This document shows positions 8,771 to 16,252 of a stretch of DNA of 49,226 nucleotides, piece after piece. Numbering within the stretch: position 1 is the first letter of the stretch; every line of letters begins with the position of its first letter. The translations under genes and the position numbers were made by a program. The notes beneath the pieces are model-generated. The model saw nothing but the letters and a program-made list of their open reading frames with translations, was not told the DNA's origin and did no database searches. Origin of the DNA: UBA8437 sp003445035 (GTDB lineage Bacteria > Planctomycetota > Planctomycetia > Planctomycetales > Planctomycetaceae); assembly GCA_937901285.1 (NCBI GenBank), contig CALCHI010000557.1, positions 1 to 49,226 on the forward strand, written 5' to 3'.

Positions 8771-9517
8771 GTGACGGCACCCGAATCGAAGCGGTCGGGC
8801 TCGGTGTTGCGATGGGTGCTGTTGGTCGTCTTCAGCAGCCTCGTCGCAACTGGCGTCTGGGCCACAGGCGGAGGCCGTGTGGCGGCCTGGTTGATCGAGC
8901 GAGAGGAGGTGCTCGAGACGTGGGTCGCCCGGAACACGATGCTGGCCGGGCTGTTGGCGCTGGGTGTCTATGTCGTTGTGGCGGGATTGTCCGTTCCGGT
9001 GGCGACGCTTTTGTCACTGGCGCTCGGGCGGATGCTGGGCTTCTGGCCCGCCCTGGTTGTTGTCAGTTTCGGGTCAACGATTGGGGCGACGCTGGCCATG
9101 GTTGTGGCCCGGACGCTGTTGCGAGAATCCGTGGTGAAGCGACTGGGGGATATGGGCCAGGGTGTTCTCGCGAAATTTGAACGCAATGGCACGTTCTACC
9201 TGTACACGTTGCGAATGATGCCGCAGGTGCCCTTCGTGCTGGTCAACCTGGCCATGGGGCTTTCCTCGATCCGGGTTTGGTCATTCTTCTGGATCAGTCA
9301 GGTCGGGATGTTGCCGGCGACAGCTCTGTTTGTTTTCACCGGATCTGAACTGCCGTCCTTGAAGGCGGTAGCACGGGGGGATGCCGGCGAGATCCTGAGT
9401 TGGCCGTTGATGGCGTGTTTGTTTCTGTTGGGGGTCTTTCCGCTGGCGGTGCGGCTGTGCTGGCCTTCAAGTGTTGGCGAAGAAGCCGAGGTGGACGTTC
9501 AGGGAGAGGCGAGTTGA
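8771..9517 (+). CDS. TVP38/TMEM64 (VTT/SNARE-associated) family membrane protein
   Basis: Polytopic inner-membrane protein of 248 residues. The GTG at 8771 has a GGGAGG ribosome site 6 bp upstream, so it is preferred over an in-frame ATG inside the previous gene. A hydrophobic N-terminal helix is followed by the VTT core: GLSVPVATLLSLALGRMLGF, GSTIGATLAMVVAR and LYTLRMMPQVPFVLVNLAMG. The last matches the family pattern R-x-x-P-x-(V/I)-P-F-x-x-x-N-x-x-x-G. Relatives are lipid scramblase-like or DedA-related proteins that act in membrane homeostasis. A C-terminal helix and an acidic tail follow. Its role next to the PQQ gene is unknown. Confidence 0.82.
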   Translation: MTAPESKRSGSVLRWVLLVVFSSLVATGVWATGGGRVAAWLIEREEVLETWVARNTMLAGLLALGVYVVVAGLSVPVATLLSLALGRMLGFWPALVVVSFGSTIGATLAMVVARTLLRESVVKRLGDMGQGVLAKFERNGTFYLYTLRMMPQVPFVLVNLAMGLSSIRVWSFFWISQVGMLPATALFVFTGSELPSLKAVARGDAGEILSWPLMACLFLLGVFPLAVRLCWPSSVGEEAEVDVQGEAS

Positions 9518-9527
9518 CCGGATCATC

Positions 9528-9557
9528 TTGGTGCCGGTTGCCGATGTGATCTATAAT
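9528..9557 (+). promoter_or_regulatory. Promoter for the DUF1549/DUF1501/PPC operon
   Basis: A perfect -10 hexamer TATAAT (9552-9557) preceded after 18 bp by TTGGTG (9528-9533). Transcription would start near 9564. It stands just downstream of the TVP38 gene and before the three-gene unit ending at 14863. Confidence 0.6.
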
Positions 9558-9614
9558 GATTGAGTTGGTTAGTTGTTTTCGATGCGCCGTTTGGAACCCC
9601 AGGTTGACGACGCG

Positions 9615-11810
9615 ATGAATCGCTTGAGACTGTTCTCCGCTCTGTTGCTGGCGGCCGTGGCTGCCGATGCCCGTGCTGCGGCTCCACAGTCGGTGCCGAT
9701 CGATTTTGAGCGGGATATTCTTCCAATCTTCACTCGGTTTGGGTGCAACGCTGGCTCTTGCCACGGGAAGCAGGCTGGCCAGAACGGTTTCAAGCTGTCC
9801 CTGTTGGCCTTCGATGCCGATTTCGACTTCGACGCGTTGACCAAGGAGGCGCGGGGCCGGCGCGTGTTCGCTGCCGATCCTGGCCGCAGTCTCTTGTTGA
9901 GTAAGCCGACCGCTCAAAACCCGCACGGGGGAGGGAAGCGGATTGAACCCGACGGCCCCGAGTACCAGCGGCTGTTGGCCTGGATCCAGGCGGGAATGCC
10001 CCGCCGGACTCCCGATGCCGCACGGTTGCAGAAGATCACAGTCGAGCCCCAGCAGGAGATCCTGTCGCTGAGAGGGAGGCGACAGATCCAGGTCACCGCT
10101 CACTACAGTGACGGCACCCGTCGGGATGTCACGCGATACACCCAGTTTCAATCGAATGAATCCGCTATTGCCGGTGTGAACGAAAACGGCCTGGTCACCG
10201 CACAGGGGATCTTCGGCGAGGCGGCAATCATGGCCCGTTACATGGGGCAGATCGCCGTCTACCGGTCGACGATCCCTCTGCCCGGTGAGGTGGACCAGAA
10301 AACCTATGACCAACTGCCGCGGAACAACTTCATTGATGGGCTGGTCTGGAAGAAGCTTCAGCGGTTGCGAGTCACGCCGTCTGTCGGGTGCAGCGATGAG
10401 AAGTATCTCAGGCGTGTGTACATCGACATCATTGGCCGTCTTCCGAATCCGAAAGAGGCACAGGCGTTTCTGGATGACTCGCGTCCCGATAGCCGAAAAA
10501 GGCTGGTCAACGCGCTGCTGGAACATGACGAGTACGCCGAGCACTGGGCCAACAAGTGGGCGGACTTGCTGCGGCCCAACCCCTACCGGGTGGGTATCAA
10601 GGCCGTTCTCAACTACGACGCGTGGGTTCGTCGAGCGTTTCGACAGAACATGCCGTACGACCAATTCGTTCGCGAGTTGGTGGCGGCCCGCGGCAGCACC
10701 TACCGCAATGGGGCGGTGACGCTGTTCCGCGACAGGCGGAACCCGGCCGAGCGGACGACGATCGTGACACAGTTGTTCCTGGGCATCCGGTTGGAATGTG
10801 CCCGGTGCCACCATCATCCGTTTGAGATCTGGGCGCAGGAGGACTTCTACAGTTTCGCCGCATATTTCTCTCGAGTCGGAAACAAGGGCACCGGATTGTC
10901 TCCACCGATTTCCGGCTCCGAAGAGGTGTTCTACAGCACTCCCGGCGCGAGCACGCTGACACATCCTCGCACCGGTGCGACCCTTCCTCCGAAACCGCTT
11001 TTCGGTTCGGCACCGGCCCTGGATGGTGAGACCGATCCGCGTGAGTCTCTGGCCACATGGATCACATCGAAACAGAATCCGTTTTTTGCCAAGGTGATGG
11101 TCAACCGGGTCTGGGCCGATCTGATGGGTCGGGGGCTGGTGGAACCTGTCGATGACTTGCGGGCCACCAACCCTCCGACCAACCCGCAACTCCTTGATGC
11201 GCTGGCGAAAGATTTCCAGGCGGCCGATTTCGATATCAAATCGCTTGTGCGGCGAATCACCGCCTCGCACGTCTACGCTCTCAGTTCGATACCTGGTCCT
11301 CGTAACGTACAGGACACACATCACTATTCTCGCCACTACCGGCAACGGCTTCGCGCGGAGGTGATGCTGGACGCGATCTGCGAGATCACAGGTATCCCCG
11401 AATCCTACTCGGGGATGCCGCCCGAATCGCGGGCCAAGGAGTTGTGGACGACGCGGATTGGCTCGTTGTTCCTCGACGCGTTCGGTCGGCCCGATCCGAA
11501 CCAGGACCCGCCCTGTGAGCGAACGCCTGACACGACGGTCGTGCAGTCGTTGCATCTGATGAACTCGGCAAACCTCTACAAGAAGGTGACCGACGACAAG
11601 GGGCGGGCGGCTCAATTGGCCGGCAGCAAACGAACCGCTGAAGAGATTGTCCAACAGTTGTATCTCGCGATATACTCGAGGACGCCGGATAGTGAAGAGC
11701 GAGTGATTGCTCGGGGGCTGTTCCAGAAAAAGGGGATCACTCGCCGGCAGGCGGCCGAAGACTTAATGTGGGCGTTGATCAACACACCGGAATTCGTGTT
11801 CAAGGATTGA
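9615..11810 (+). CDS. Planctomycete cytochrome-like DUF1549/DUF1553 (PSD1) protein
   Basis: 731 residues. Signal peptide MNRLRLFSALLLAAVAADARA; an in-frame ATG at 9582 would add 11 residues and is a possible alternative. Domains in order: a cytochrome c-like N-terminal part with FGCNAGSCHGKQAGQNGF (Cys44, Cys49, His50); a bacterial Ig-like domain (about 136-226, QVTAHYSDGTRRDVTRYTQF); DUF1549 (about 235-440), including ECARCHHHPFEIWAQEDFYS with a CxxCH at 395-399; and DUF1553 (about 480-725), with ANRVW-type VNRVWADLMGRGLVEPVDD. Family function is unproven; the heme-type motifs suggest periplasmic electron transfer. In planctomycetes it is regularly paired with DUF1501, as here. The next gene starts 42 bp downstream. 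Confidence 0.92.
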   Translation: MNRLRLFSALLLAAVAADARAAAPQSVPIDFERDILPIFTRFGCNAGSCHGKQAGQNGFKLSLLAFDADFDFDALTKEARGRRVFAADPGRSLLLSKPTAQNPHGGGKRIEPDGPEYQRLLAWIQAGMPRRTPDAARLQKITVEPQQEILSLRGRRQIQVTAHYSDGTRRDVTRYTQFQSNESAIAGVNENGLVTAQGIFGEAAIMARYMGQIAVYRSTIPLPGEVDQKTYDQLPRNNFIDGLVWKKLQRLRVTPSVGCSDEKYLRRVYIDIIGRLPNPKEAQAFLDDSRPDSRKRLVNALLEHDEYAEHWANKWADLLRPNPYRVGIKAVLNYDAWVRRAFRQNMPYDQFVRELVAARGSTYRNGAVTLFRDRRNPAERTTIVTQLFLGIRLECARCHHHPFEIWAQEDFYSFAAYFSRVGNKGTGLSPPISGSEEVFYSTPGASTLTHPRTGATLPPKPLFGSAPALDGETDPRESLATWITSKQNPFFAKVMVNRVWADLMGRGLVEPVDDLRATNPPTNPQLLDALAKDFQAADFDIKSLVRRITASHVYALSSIPGPRNVQDTHHYSRHYRQRLRAEVMLDAICEITGIPESYSGMPPESRAKELWTTRIGSLFLDAFGRPDPNQDPPCERTPDTTVVQSLHLMNSANLYKKVTDDKGRAAQLAGSKRTAEEIVQQLYLAIYSRTPDSEERVIARGLFQKKGITRRQAAEDLMWALINTPEFVFKD

Positions 11811-11852
11811 ACCGATTCGCTCCCGTAACGGGGCAAATAAGAGGATAAAACG

Positions 11853-13187
11853 ATGAGCCGAACGACCAACGTGACCTCGCCATACTGCGACGGGCTGACT
11901 CGCAGAAATTGTCTGCAGCTTGGGCTGGGAGCTCTGACCGGAGCCGGGCTGACCCAGATGCTGCAACTGCGGGCCGAGTCGGGTTCGGCTGATGCCCGCA
12001 AGCGGAGTTGCATTCTGGTGTGGCTCGACGGTGGGCCGACGCACTACGAGACGTTCGATCCGAAACCCAACGCTCCCAAAGAGGTGCGAGGAGAATTCAA
12101 TCCGATCTCGACCGCGATTCCGGGTGTTCAGTTCTCCGAAAAACTGGTCCGATTGGCCAAGGCGGCTGGCGACTTCTCCGTTATCCGTTCGATTCGGCAC
12201 AACCAGGGGAACCACGGTGCCGGCAATCACTACATGATGACCGGCGCTCCGCCGCGTATTCCCGTCTCGTGCGGCGCGTTTGTGAGCTTCCATCCGAGCT
12301 TGGGCAGTGTGACGGCACATGATCGCGGCGAGAGCGGTGGTCTTCCGTTGTACTTCTCGATTCCGCGTATGTCCCGTTCGGGCGGACCCAACTTCCTGGG
12401 GGCCCGTTTCGCTCCGTTCGTGGTTCCCGATGACCCCAACAGCAAAGGGTTTCGAGTCCGCGATGTCGCCCTGCCCAAGGGCCTGGCAGATCTGCGATTC
12501 GGATCGCGAAGGGAGCTGCGAGGCCTGGTCGACAAGTTGCAGCGGATCGAAGACAAAACGGCTGGTGATCCCGTTCTCGCCCTGGATGATTATTACCGCC
12601 AGGGATACAACCTCGTCACATCTCCGGAAGCCCAAAAGGCGTTCGACATTCACTCCGAGAGTGAGAAGGTCCGGGATTCCTACGGTCGAAATTCCTTCGG
12701 ACAACGAGCATTGCTGGCCCGGCGACTCGTGGAGGCCGGGGTGCCGTTCGTCACGCTCTACGAGGGCGGATGGGACAACCACGGCGGGATCTTCCCGAAC
12801 CTGACGAAACGGTTGCCGAAATGGGACCAGACATTGGCCACATTGCTCTCCGACCTTTCCCAACGGGGATTGCTGGACTCGACACTTGTTGTCGTTCTCG
12901 GAGAATTTGGCAGGACGCCTAAAATCAACAAGAACGGAGGCCGCGACCACTGGTCCAACGCGATGTCGGTGATGATGGCCGGTGCCGGGACGCCGGGCGG
13001 ACAAATTGTCGGAGCCACCGATCGCGCGGGTTACTCCGCCGTCGATCGAGTCCTGTCGCCCGAGAATTTTGCGTCGACGGTTTACGCGAAGCTGGGGATC
13101 AACCCCGACCTCGTGCTGCACACCCCACAGGGACGTCCGGTTCACCTGGTCAGCGATCCCACCCCGATTCGGGAACTCCTGGGGTGA
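11853..13187 (+). CDS. DUF1501 family protein (exported, Tat-type signal)
   Basis: 444 residues. The N-terminus has LTRRNCLQLGLGALTGAGL, a twin-arginine-like signal. The sulfatase/alkaline-phosphatase-like fold of DUF1501 is shown by SCILVWLDGGPTHYETFDPK, HNQGNHGAGNHYMMTG and LVVVLGEFGRTPKINKNGGR followed by DHWSNAMSVMMAG. These residues are the family's likely metal-site segments, but no substrate is known. The ribosome site is AAGAGGA, 7 bp before the ATG. It is the standard partner of the upstream DUF1549/1553 protein and overlaps the next gene by 4 bp, so the three are one operon. Confidence 0.92.
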   Translation: MSRTTNVTSPYCDGLTRRNCLQLGLGALTGAGLTQMLQLRAESGSADARKRSCILVWLDGGPTHYETFDPKPNAPKEVRGEFNPISTAIPGVQFSEKLVRLAKAAGDFSVIRSIRHNQGNHGAGNHYMMTGAPPRIPVSCGAFVSFHPSLGSVTAHDRGESGGLPLYFSIPRMSRSGGPNFLGARFAPFVVPDDPNSKGFRVRDVALPKGLADLRFGSRRELRGLVDKLQRIEDKTAGDPVLALDDYYRQGYNLVTSPEAQKAFDIHSESEKVRDSYGRNSFGQRALLARRLVEAGVPFVTLYEGGWDNHGGIFPNLTKRLPKWDQTLATLLSDLSQRGLLDSTLVVVLGEFGRTPKINKNGGRDHWSNAMSVMMAGAGTPGGQIVGATDRAGYSAVDRVLSPENFASTVYAKLGINPDLVLHTPQGRPVHLVSDPTPIRELLG

Positions 13188-14863
13188 GCAAACCGGTGAT
13201 CCGGCCGAGTGCGTTGACTGTCGCGGTCCTGGTCCTGGCGTGTGCATTCGCGGTGGCGCAGGCTGCCGATGAGGCTGGACTCACGCACCTGATTCCCAGC
13301 GGCGGTCAGCAGGGGAAGAGTGTCGAGGTCGTGCTGGTCGGCACGCTCAACGGTGGGGACCAACGACGGGCATGGGCCAGCCACCCCGGGTTGAGCGTGG
13401 AGTTCGGCAAGAAAGCCGATCGCGTGCGAGTGGTGATCAAGCCCGACGTGCCGCCCGGCCGGCATTTTCTGAGGATGGCCAACGCGGGAGCAGCGAGTCC
13501 GTTGCTTCCGTTCGTCGTTTCTCCAATCACCGAGGTTTCCGAGAAAGAACCCAACGGGCGAATAGCCGATGCGCAGAAATTTGATTCGGCCCCGAGAGTT
13601 GTCAACGGCGTGCTGTCCGAATCACGGGACGTCGATACGTTTGGCGTCCCACTGAAGGCCGGCCAGACGCTCGTCGTGTCAATGACGGCGCACACGGAAC
13701 TCGGATCGCCCATGGATGGGCTCTTGCAGGTTGTCACCGAAAAAGGGTTCGTCGTAGCACAGGATGACGACTCGCTGGGCCTGGACGCGTTCGTGACGTT
13801 TACTCCCAAACGCGACGGCCAGTATTTTATCCGGACGTTTGCGTTCCCGGTGAAGACCAATTCAACGATAGGGCTGGCCAGCGGAAAAGACTTTGTCTAT
13901 CGGCTGACGATCACGTCCGGCCCTTACGTGGATTTTACGGTTCCAGCAGCGTTTTCGACGAAGGCGCCGAGCCAACTGCTGGTCGCCGGCTGGAACCTCT
14001 CAGATGCCCAGGCGAAATGGACAATTGACCCCAAGATTGCGGGGGTGCGCGGACGCTACACGCAGCCGCACTGGGCGAACACGATTTCCCTGAAAGCAGT
14101 TGAACATTCCGTCGTGGTCGAGGTTGAGCCCAACGGGCGAAAGAAGCCACAGGCCGTCTCGGTGCCGACGACTGTTTCGGGCCAAATCCAGAAAGATAAG
14201 GATCGTGACGTCTTCGAATTCGATGCCGTGAAAGGCAAGCCCCTGCGGGTGTCGGTCGAATCGCGCCGGCTGGGTTATCCCCTGGATCCTGTGCTGCGAA
14301 TTAGTGACTCCAAGGGAAAGGTTCTCACCGAGACTGACACGCGGTCGGCCGACAAGATTGACGAGACGGTCAACTGGACTCCACCGGCCGACGGAAAATT
14401 TCGAGTGGAGGTGCGTGATCTCTTTGCTCACGGGGGAAAGCGATTCGTCTACCGTTTGACGATTGAGCCCCCGCCGGTAGTTGTGGCGGCCACTGTCGAA
14501 AAGGGGGTGTGGGAGCTTGGTCCGGACAAGCCGCTGGAACTCAAAGTCACCGTTGTTCGCAGTGGTGGATTCGACAAGCCGGTGCAGTTTGAACTTTCCG
14601 GTGCCCCCCCCGGCGTGGAGGCTGCGGTTGTGACCTCCGAGCCCAAGGGGGCGTCGGCCAAGGCGGTGACGCTGAAGATCAAGCGAAAGGCCGACGGTAA
14701 GGTCGTCGGCGGCACGTTGCGGATCGTTGGGCGAGTCAAGGGCGACAACGTACCCGTGGTGGTTGCGACTGCACCGATTCCGCGTCTCACCGATCGGGCC
14801 GAAAACCTATGGTTGGTGGTCAAGCCGGCGGCAAAAAAGAAGGCCGAAAAGAAGAAGAAGTAG
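13184..14863 (+). CDS. Secreted PPC-domain (pre-peptidase C-terminal) beta-sandwich protein
   Basis: 559 residues from the GTG that overlaps the DUF1501 stop. Signal peptide about 1-28 (ALTVAVLVLACAFAVAQA). Two bacterial pre-peptidase C-terminal-like beta-sandwich domains are visible: EKEPNGRIADAQKFD with DVDTFGVPLKAGQTLVVSM (about 120-235), and VEPNGRKKPQAVSVPTTVSG with DRDVFEFDAVKGKPLRVSVE (about 315-425). An Ig-like region follows. The protein ends in a lysine-rich tail (AAKKKAEKKKK). No peptidase or other catalytic domain is present, so it is an accessory or adhesive module, probably extracytoplasmic. Its position as third gene with DUF1549/1553 and DUF1501 is a recurring planctomycete arrangement. 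Confidence 0.85.
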   Translation: MSKPVIRPSALTVAVLVLACAFAVAQAADEAGLTHLIPSGGQQGKSVEVVLVGTLNGGDQRRAWASHPGLSVEFGKKADRVRVVIKPDVPPGRHFLRMANAGAASPLLPFVVSPITEVSEKEPNGRIADAQKFDSAPRVVNGVLSESRDVDTFGVPLKAGQTLVVSMTAHTELGSPMDGLLQVVTEKGFVVAQDDDSLGLDAFVTFTPKRDGQYFIRTFAFPVKTNSTIGLASGKDFVYRLTITSGPYVDFTVPAAFSTKAPSQLLVAGWNLSDAQAKWTIDPKIAGVRGRYTQPHWANTISLKAVEHSVVVEVEPNGRKKPQAVSVPTTVSGQIQKDKDRDVFEFDAVKGKPLRVSVESRRLGYPLDPVLRISDSKGKVLTETDTRSADKIDETVNWTPPADGKFRVEVRDLFAHGGKRFVYRLTIEPPPVVVAATVEKGVWELGPDKPLELKVTVVRSGGFDKPVQFELSGAPPGVEAAVVTSEPKGASAKAVTLKIKRKADGKVVGGTLRIVGRVKGDNVPVVVATAPIPRLTDRAENLWLVVKPAAKKKAEKKKK

Positions 14864-14872
14864 TTGCGGCAT

Positions 14873-16072
14873 TCATCGGCTTGCGGCTTCCTGCTCGCTG
14901 ACCACCCGGCCCATGCGTTCGACTTCCCGGTCGGGCAGGCTGCCATAAAGAGGCAGGTAGACGATCCTGTCGAAGGCGGCCCGGATTGCCGGTGCCGTGT
15001 CGACGCGGCCGTCGGGAGGGGCGATGATCTCCATGCTTTCGCCCTGTGTCGCGTCGAAACCCTTACGACGGAGACAGGAGATCAAAACCCGGGGTTTGTG
15101 TGAGAGTACCGGGAAGATCCAGAAGGTGTGGTGATTGCCTCGCTGTCCGAGCAGTTGGACTGTCGAGTTCGTCCGTTCGCGAAGCCGTTCCCCAACCTCG
15201 CCGCGACGTGCGAACTTCACGGGGTCAAAGCGGCGGAGTCTTCGGCACAACAGCACCAGTAATGGAGTGCAGGGCCGCTTCTCGATCTGGCGGACCAATT
15301 CGGCGCCGGGGAAACCGCGGGCGAAGTTGTTGAGTACGCGATCGAAATCCCCTCGAAAAAGGGCGAGGGTGAGTCGGAATACGGCAAACAGTGGTCGGTA
15401 GGCCAACAACTTCATCAGGATGGAACGGACGATGCGGGACGCGTAGGACAGTCGCCCCTGGATTGGCCAGTTGTCGTGCTCTTCCGTGACGGAAGCGGCC
15501 AGTTCCGGATCGCGAATGGTCATGATCGCGCCGCCGAGAGCTGTTGACGTCTTGATCGTCCCGAAACTGAACATCGATACCAGGCAACCGGGGGTCCCGG
15601 ACCAGTCCGGACCCGCAAAGGCCTGTGCGCAGTCTTCCAGGACCGCGATGTCACGATCGGCAGCGAAAGCGAGGATCTGTGACAGGTCGGTACGGGCCCC
15701 GAACAGGTGAGCAAAGATGAGGCCGCGCGTGAGGAGTGTTGTGGCCTGCTCGAGGGATTCGAGTGTCGGAGCTGCGGTGTCCAGGTCCAGGTCGACCGGG
15801 ACAGGGATGTAACCGTGGTGGCGGACGATACGGGCCATGTCGGGGATCGTCATGGCCGTCATCAGGATTTCCGAGCCCCTGGGCCAATCGAGTTGGCCCA
15901 GGACCAGGTGCAGGCCACTGCGGACCGACATGGTGGGTACGGTGTGACCGTCTGCCGGCCACTGGTTCAGCAGGCTGTTGGTGGCCCGTCGACGGTTCCA
16001 GCGGAAGAAGAAGGCCGCACGTACCGCGGCGATGTCCCACCATCCGATATCGAGTCGCTTTCTGGGCCACAT
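14873..16072 (-). CDS. DegT/DnrJ/EryC1-family PLP aminotransferase
   Basis: 399 residues from the ATG at 16072. It belongs to the sugar aminotransferase family that transaminates keto-sugar nucleotides for surface glycans or antibiotics. Key residues are visible: Asp147 in VLEDCAQAFAG, which binds the PLP pyridine nitrogen, and Lys174 in MFSFGTIKTSTALGGA, the Schiff-base lysine. Less typical is a hydrophobic, Arg-rich region at about 200-275 (LMKLLAYRPLFAVFRLTLAL) where common homologues are more polar; it may attach the enzyme to membrane or partner. It has no sugar-biosynthesis neighbours. A TAGCAT box ends 7 bp before the ATG, so the transcript may be leaderless, although no -35 is clear. 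Confidence 0.8.
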   Translation of the reverse strand: MWPRKRLDIGWWDIAAVRAAFFFRWNRRRATNSLLNQWPADGHTVPTMSVRSGLHLVLGQLDWPRGSEILMTAMTIPDMARIVRHHGYIPVPVDLDLDTAAPTLESLEQATTLLTRGLIFAHLFGARTDLSQILAFAADRDIAVLEDCAQAFAGPDWSGTPGCLVSMFSFGTIKTSTALGGAIMTIRDPELAASVTEEHDNWPIQGRLSYASRIVRSILMKLLAYRPLFAVFRLTLALFRGDFDRVLNNFARGFPGAELVRQIEKRPCTPLLVLLCRRLRRFDPVKFARRGEVGERLRERTNSTVQLLGQRGNHHTFWIFPVLSHKPRVLISCLRRKGFDATQGESMEIIAPPDGRVDTAPAIRAAFDRIVYLPLYGSLPDREVERMGRVVSEQEAASR

Positions 16073-16147
16073 GGCAGCGATGCTACCACATTGACTGAGG
16101 TGCGGACTTGTTCCCGTAGCCGGTTGCATCGCACGACGGGGGGGTGC

Positions 16148-16176
16148 TTGCTCGCGTTCGGGCGGTTGGGTAAGGT
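16148..16176 (+). promoter_or_regulatory. Weak candidate promoter for the 870-aa PQQ protein
   Basis: TTGCTC (16148-16153), 17-bp spacer, TAAGGT (16171-16176), about 77 bases upstream of the ATG at 16253. Spacing is ideal but both hexamers are imperfect. Nothing better was seen in the 180-bp gap between the divergent DegT and PQQ genes. Confidence 0.35.
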
Positions 16177-16252
16177 TGGGGCAATTCTCGCGGCCGCACC
16201 GGATAGAGGGGGCCGCAGTTGCACCTCGTTTCCTCCAAACGTGACGTATCCG

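Noticed and set aside
9336..11654. Long minus-strand open frame (about 770 codons) opposite the DUF1549/DUF1553 gene
   Set aside because: It is antisense to a well-recognised gene, has no family motif and a Arg/His/Pro/Gln-heavy composition typical of the complement of GC-rich coding sequence.
11763..13247. Minus-strand open frame of about 490 codons opposite DUF1501
   Set aside because: The plus strand carries a clear DUF1501 protein in operon arrangement; the reverse frame looks like its complement.
14809..14863. Lys-rich 3' end of the PPC gene as a simple-sequence repeat
   Set aside because: AAG/AAA codons are frequent there, but there is no regular DNA repeat unit worth reporting.
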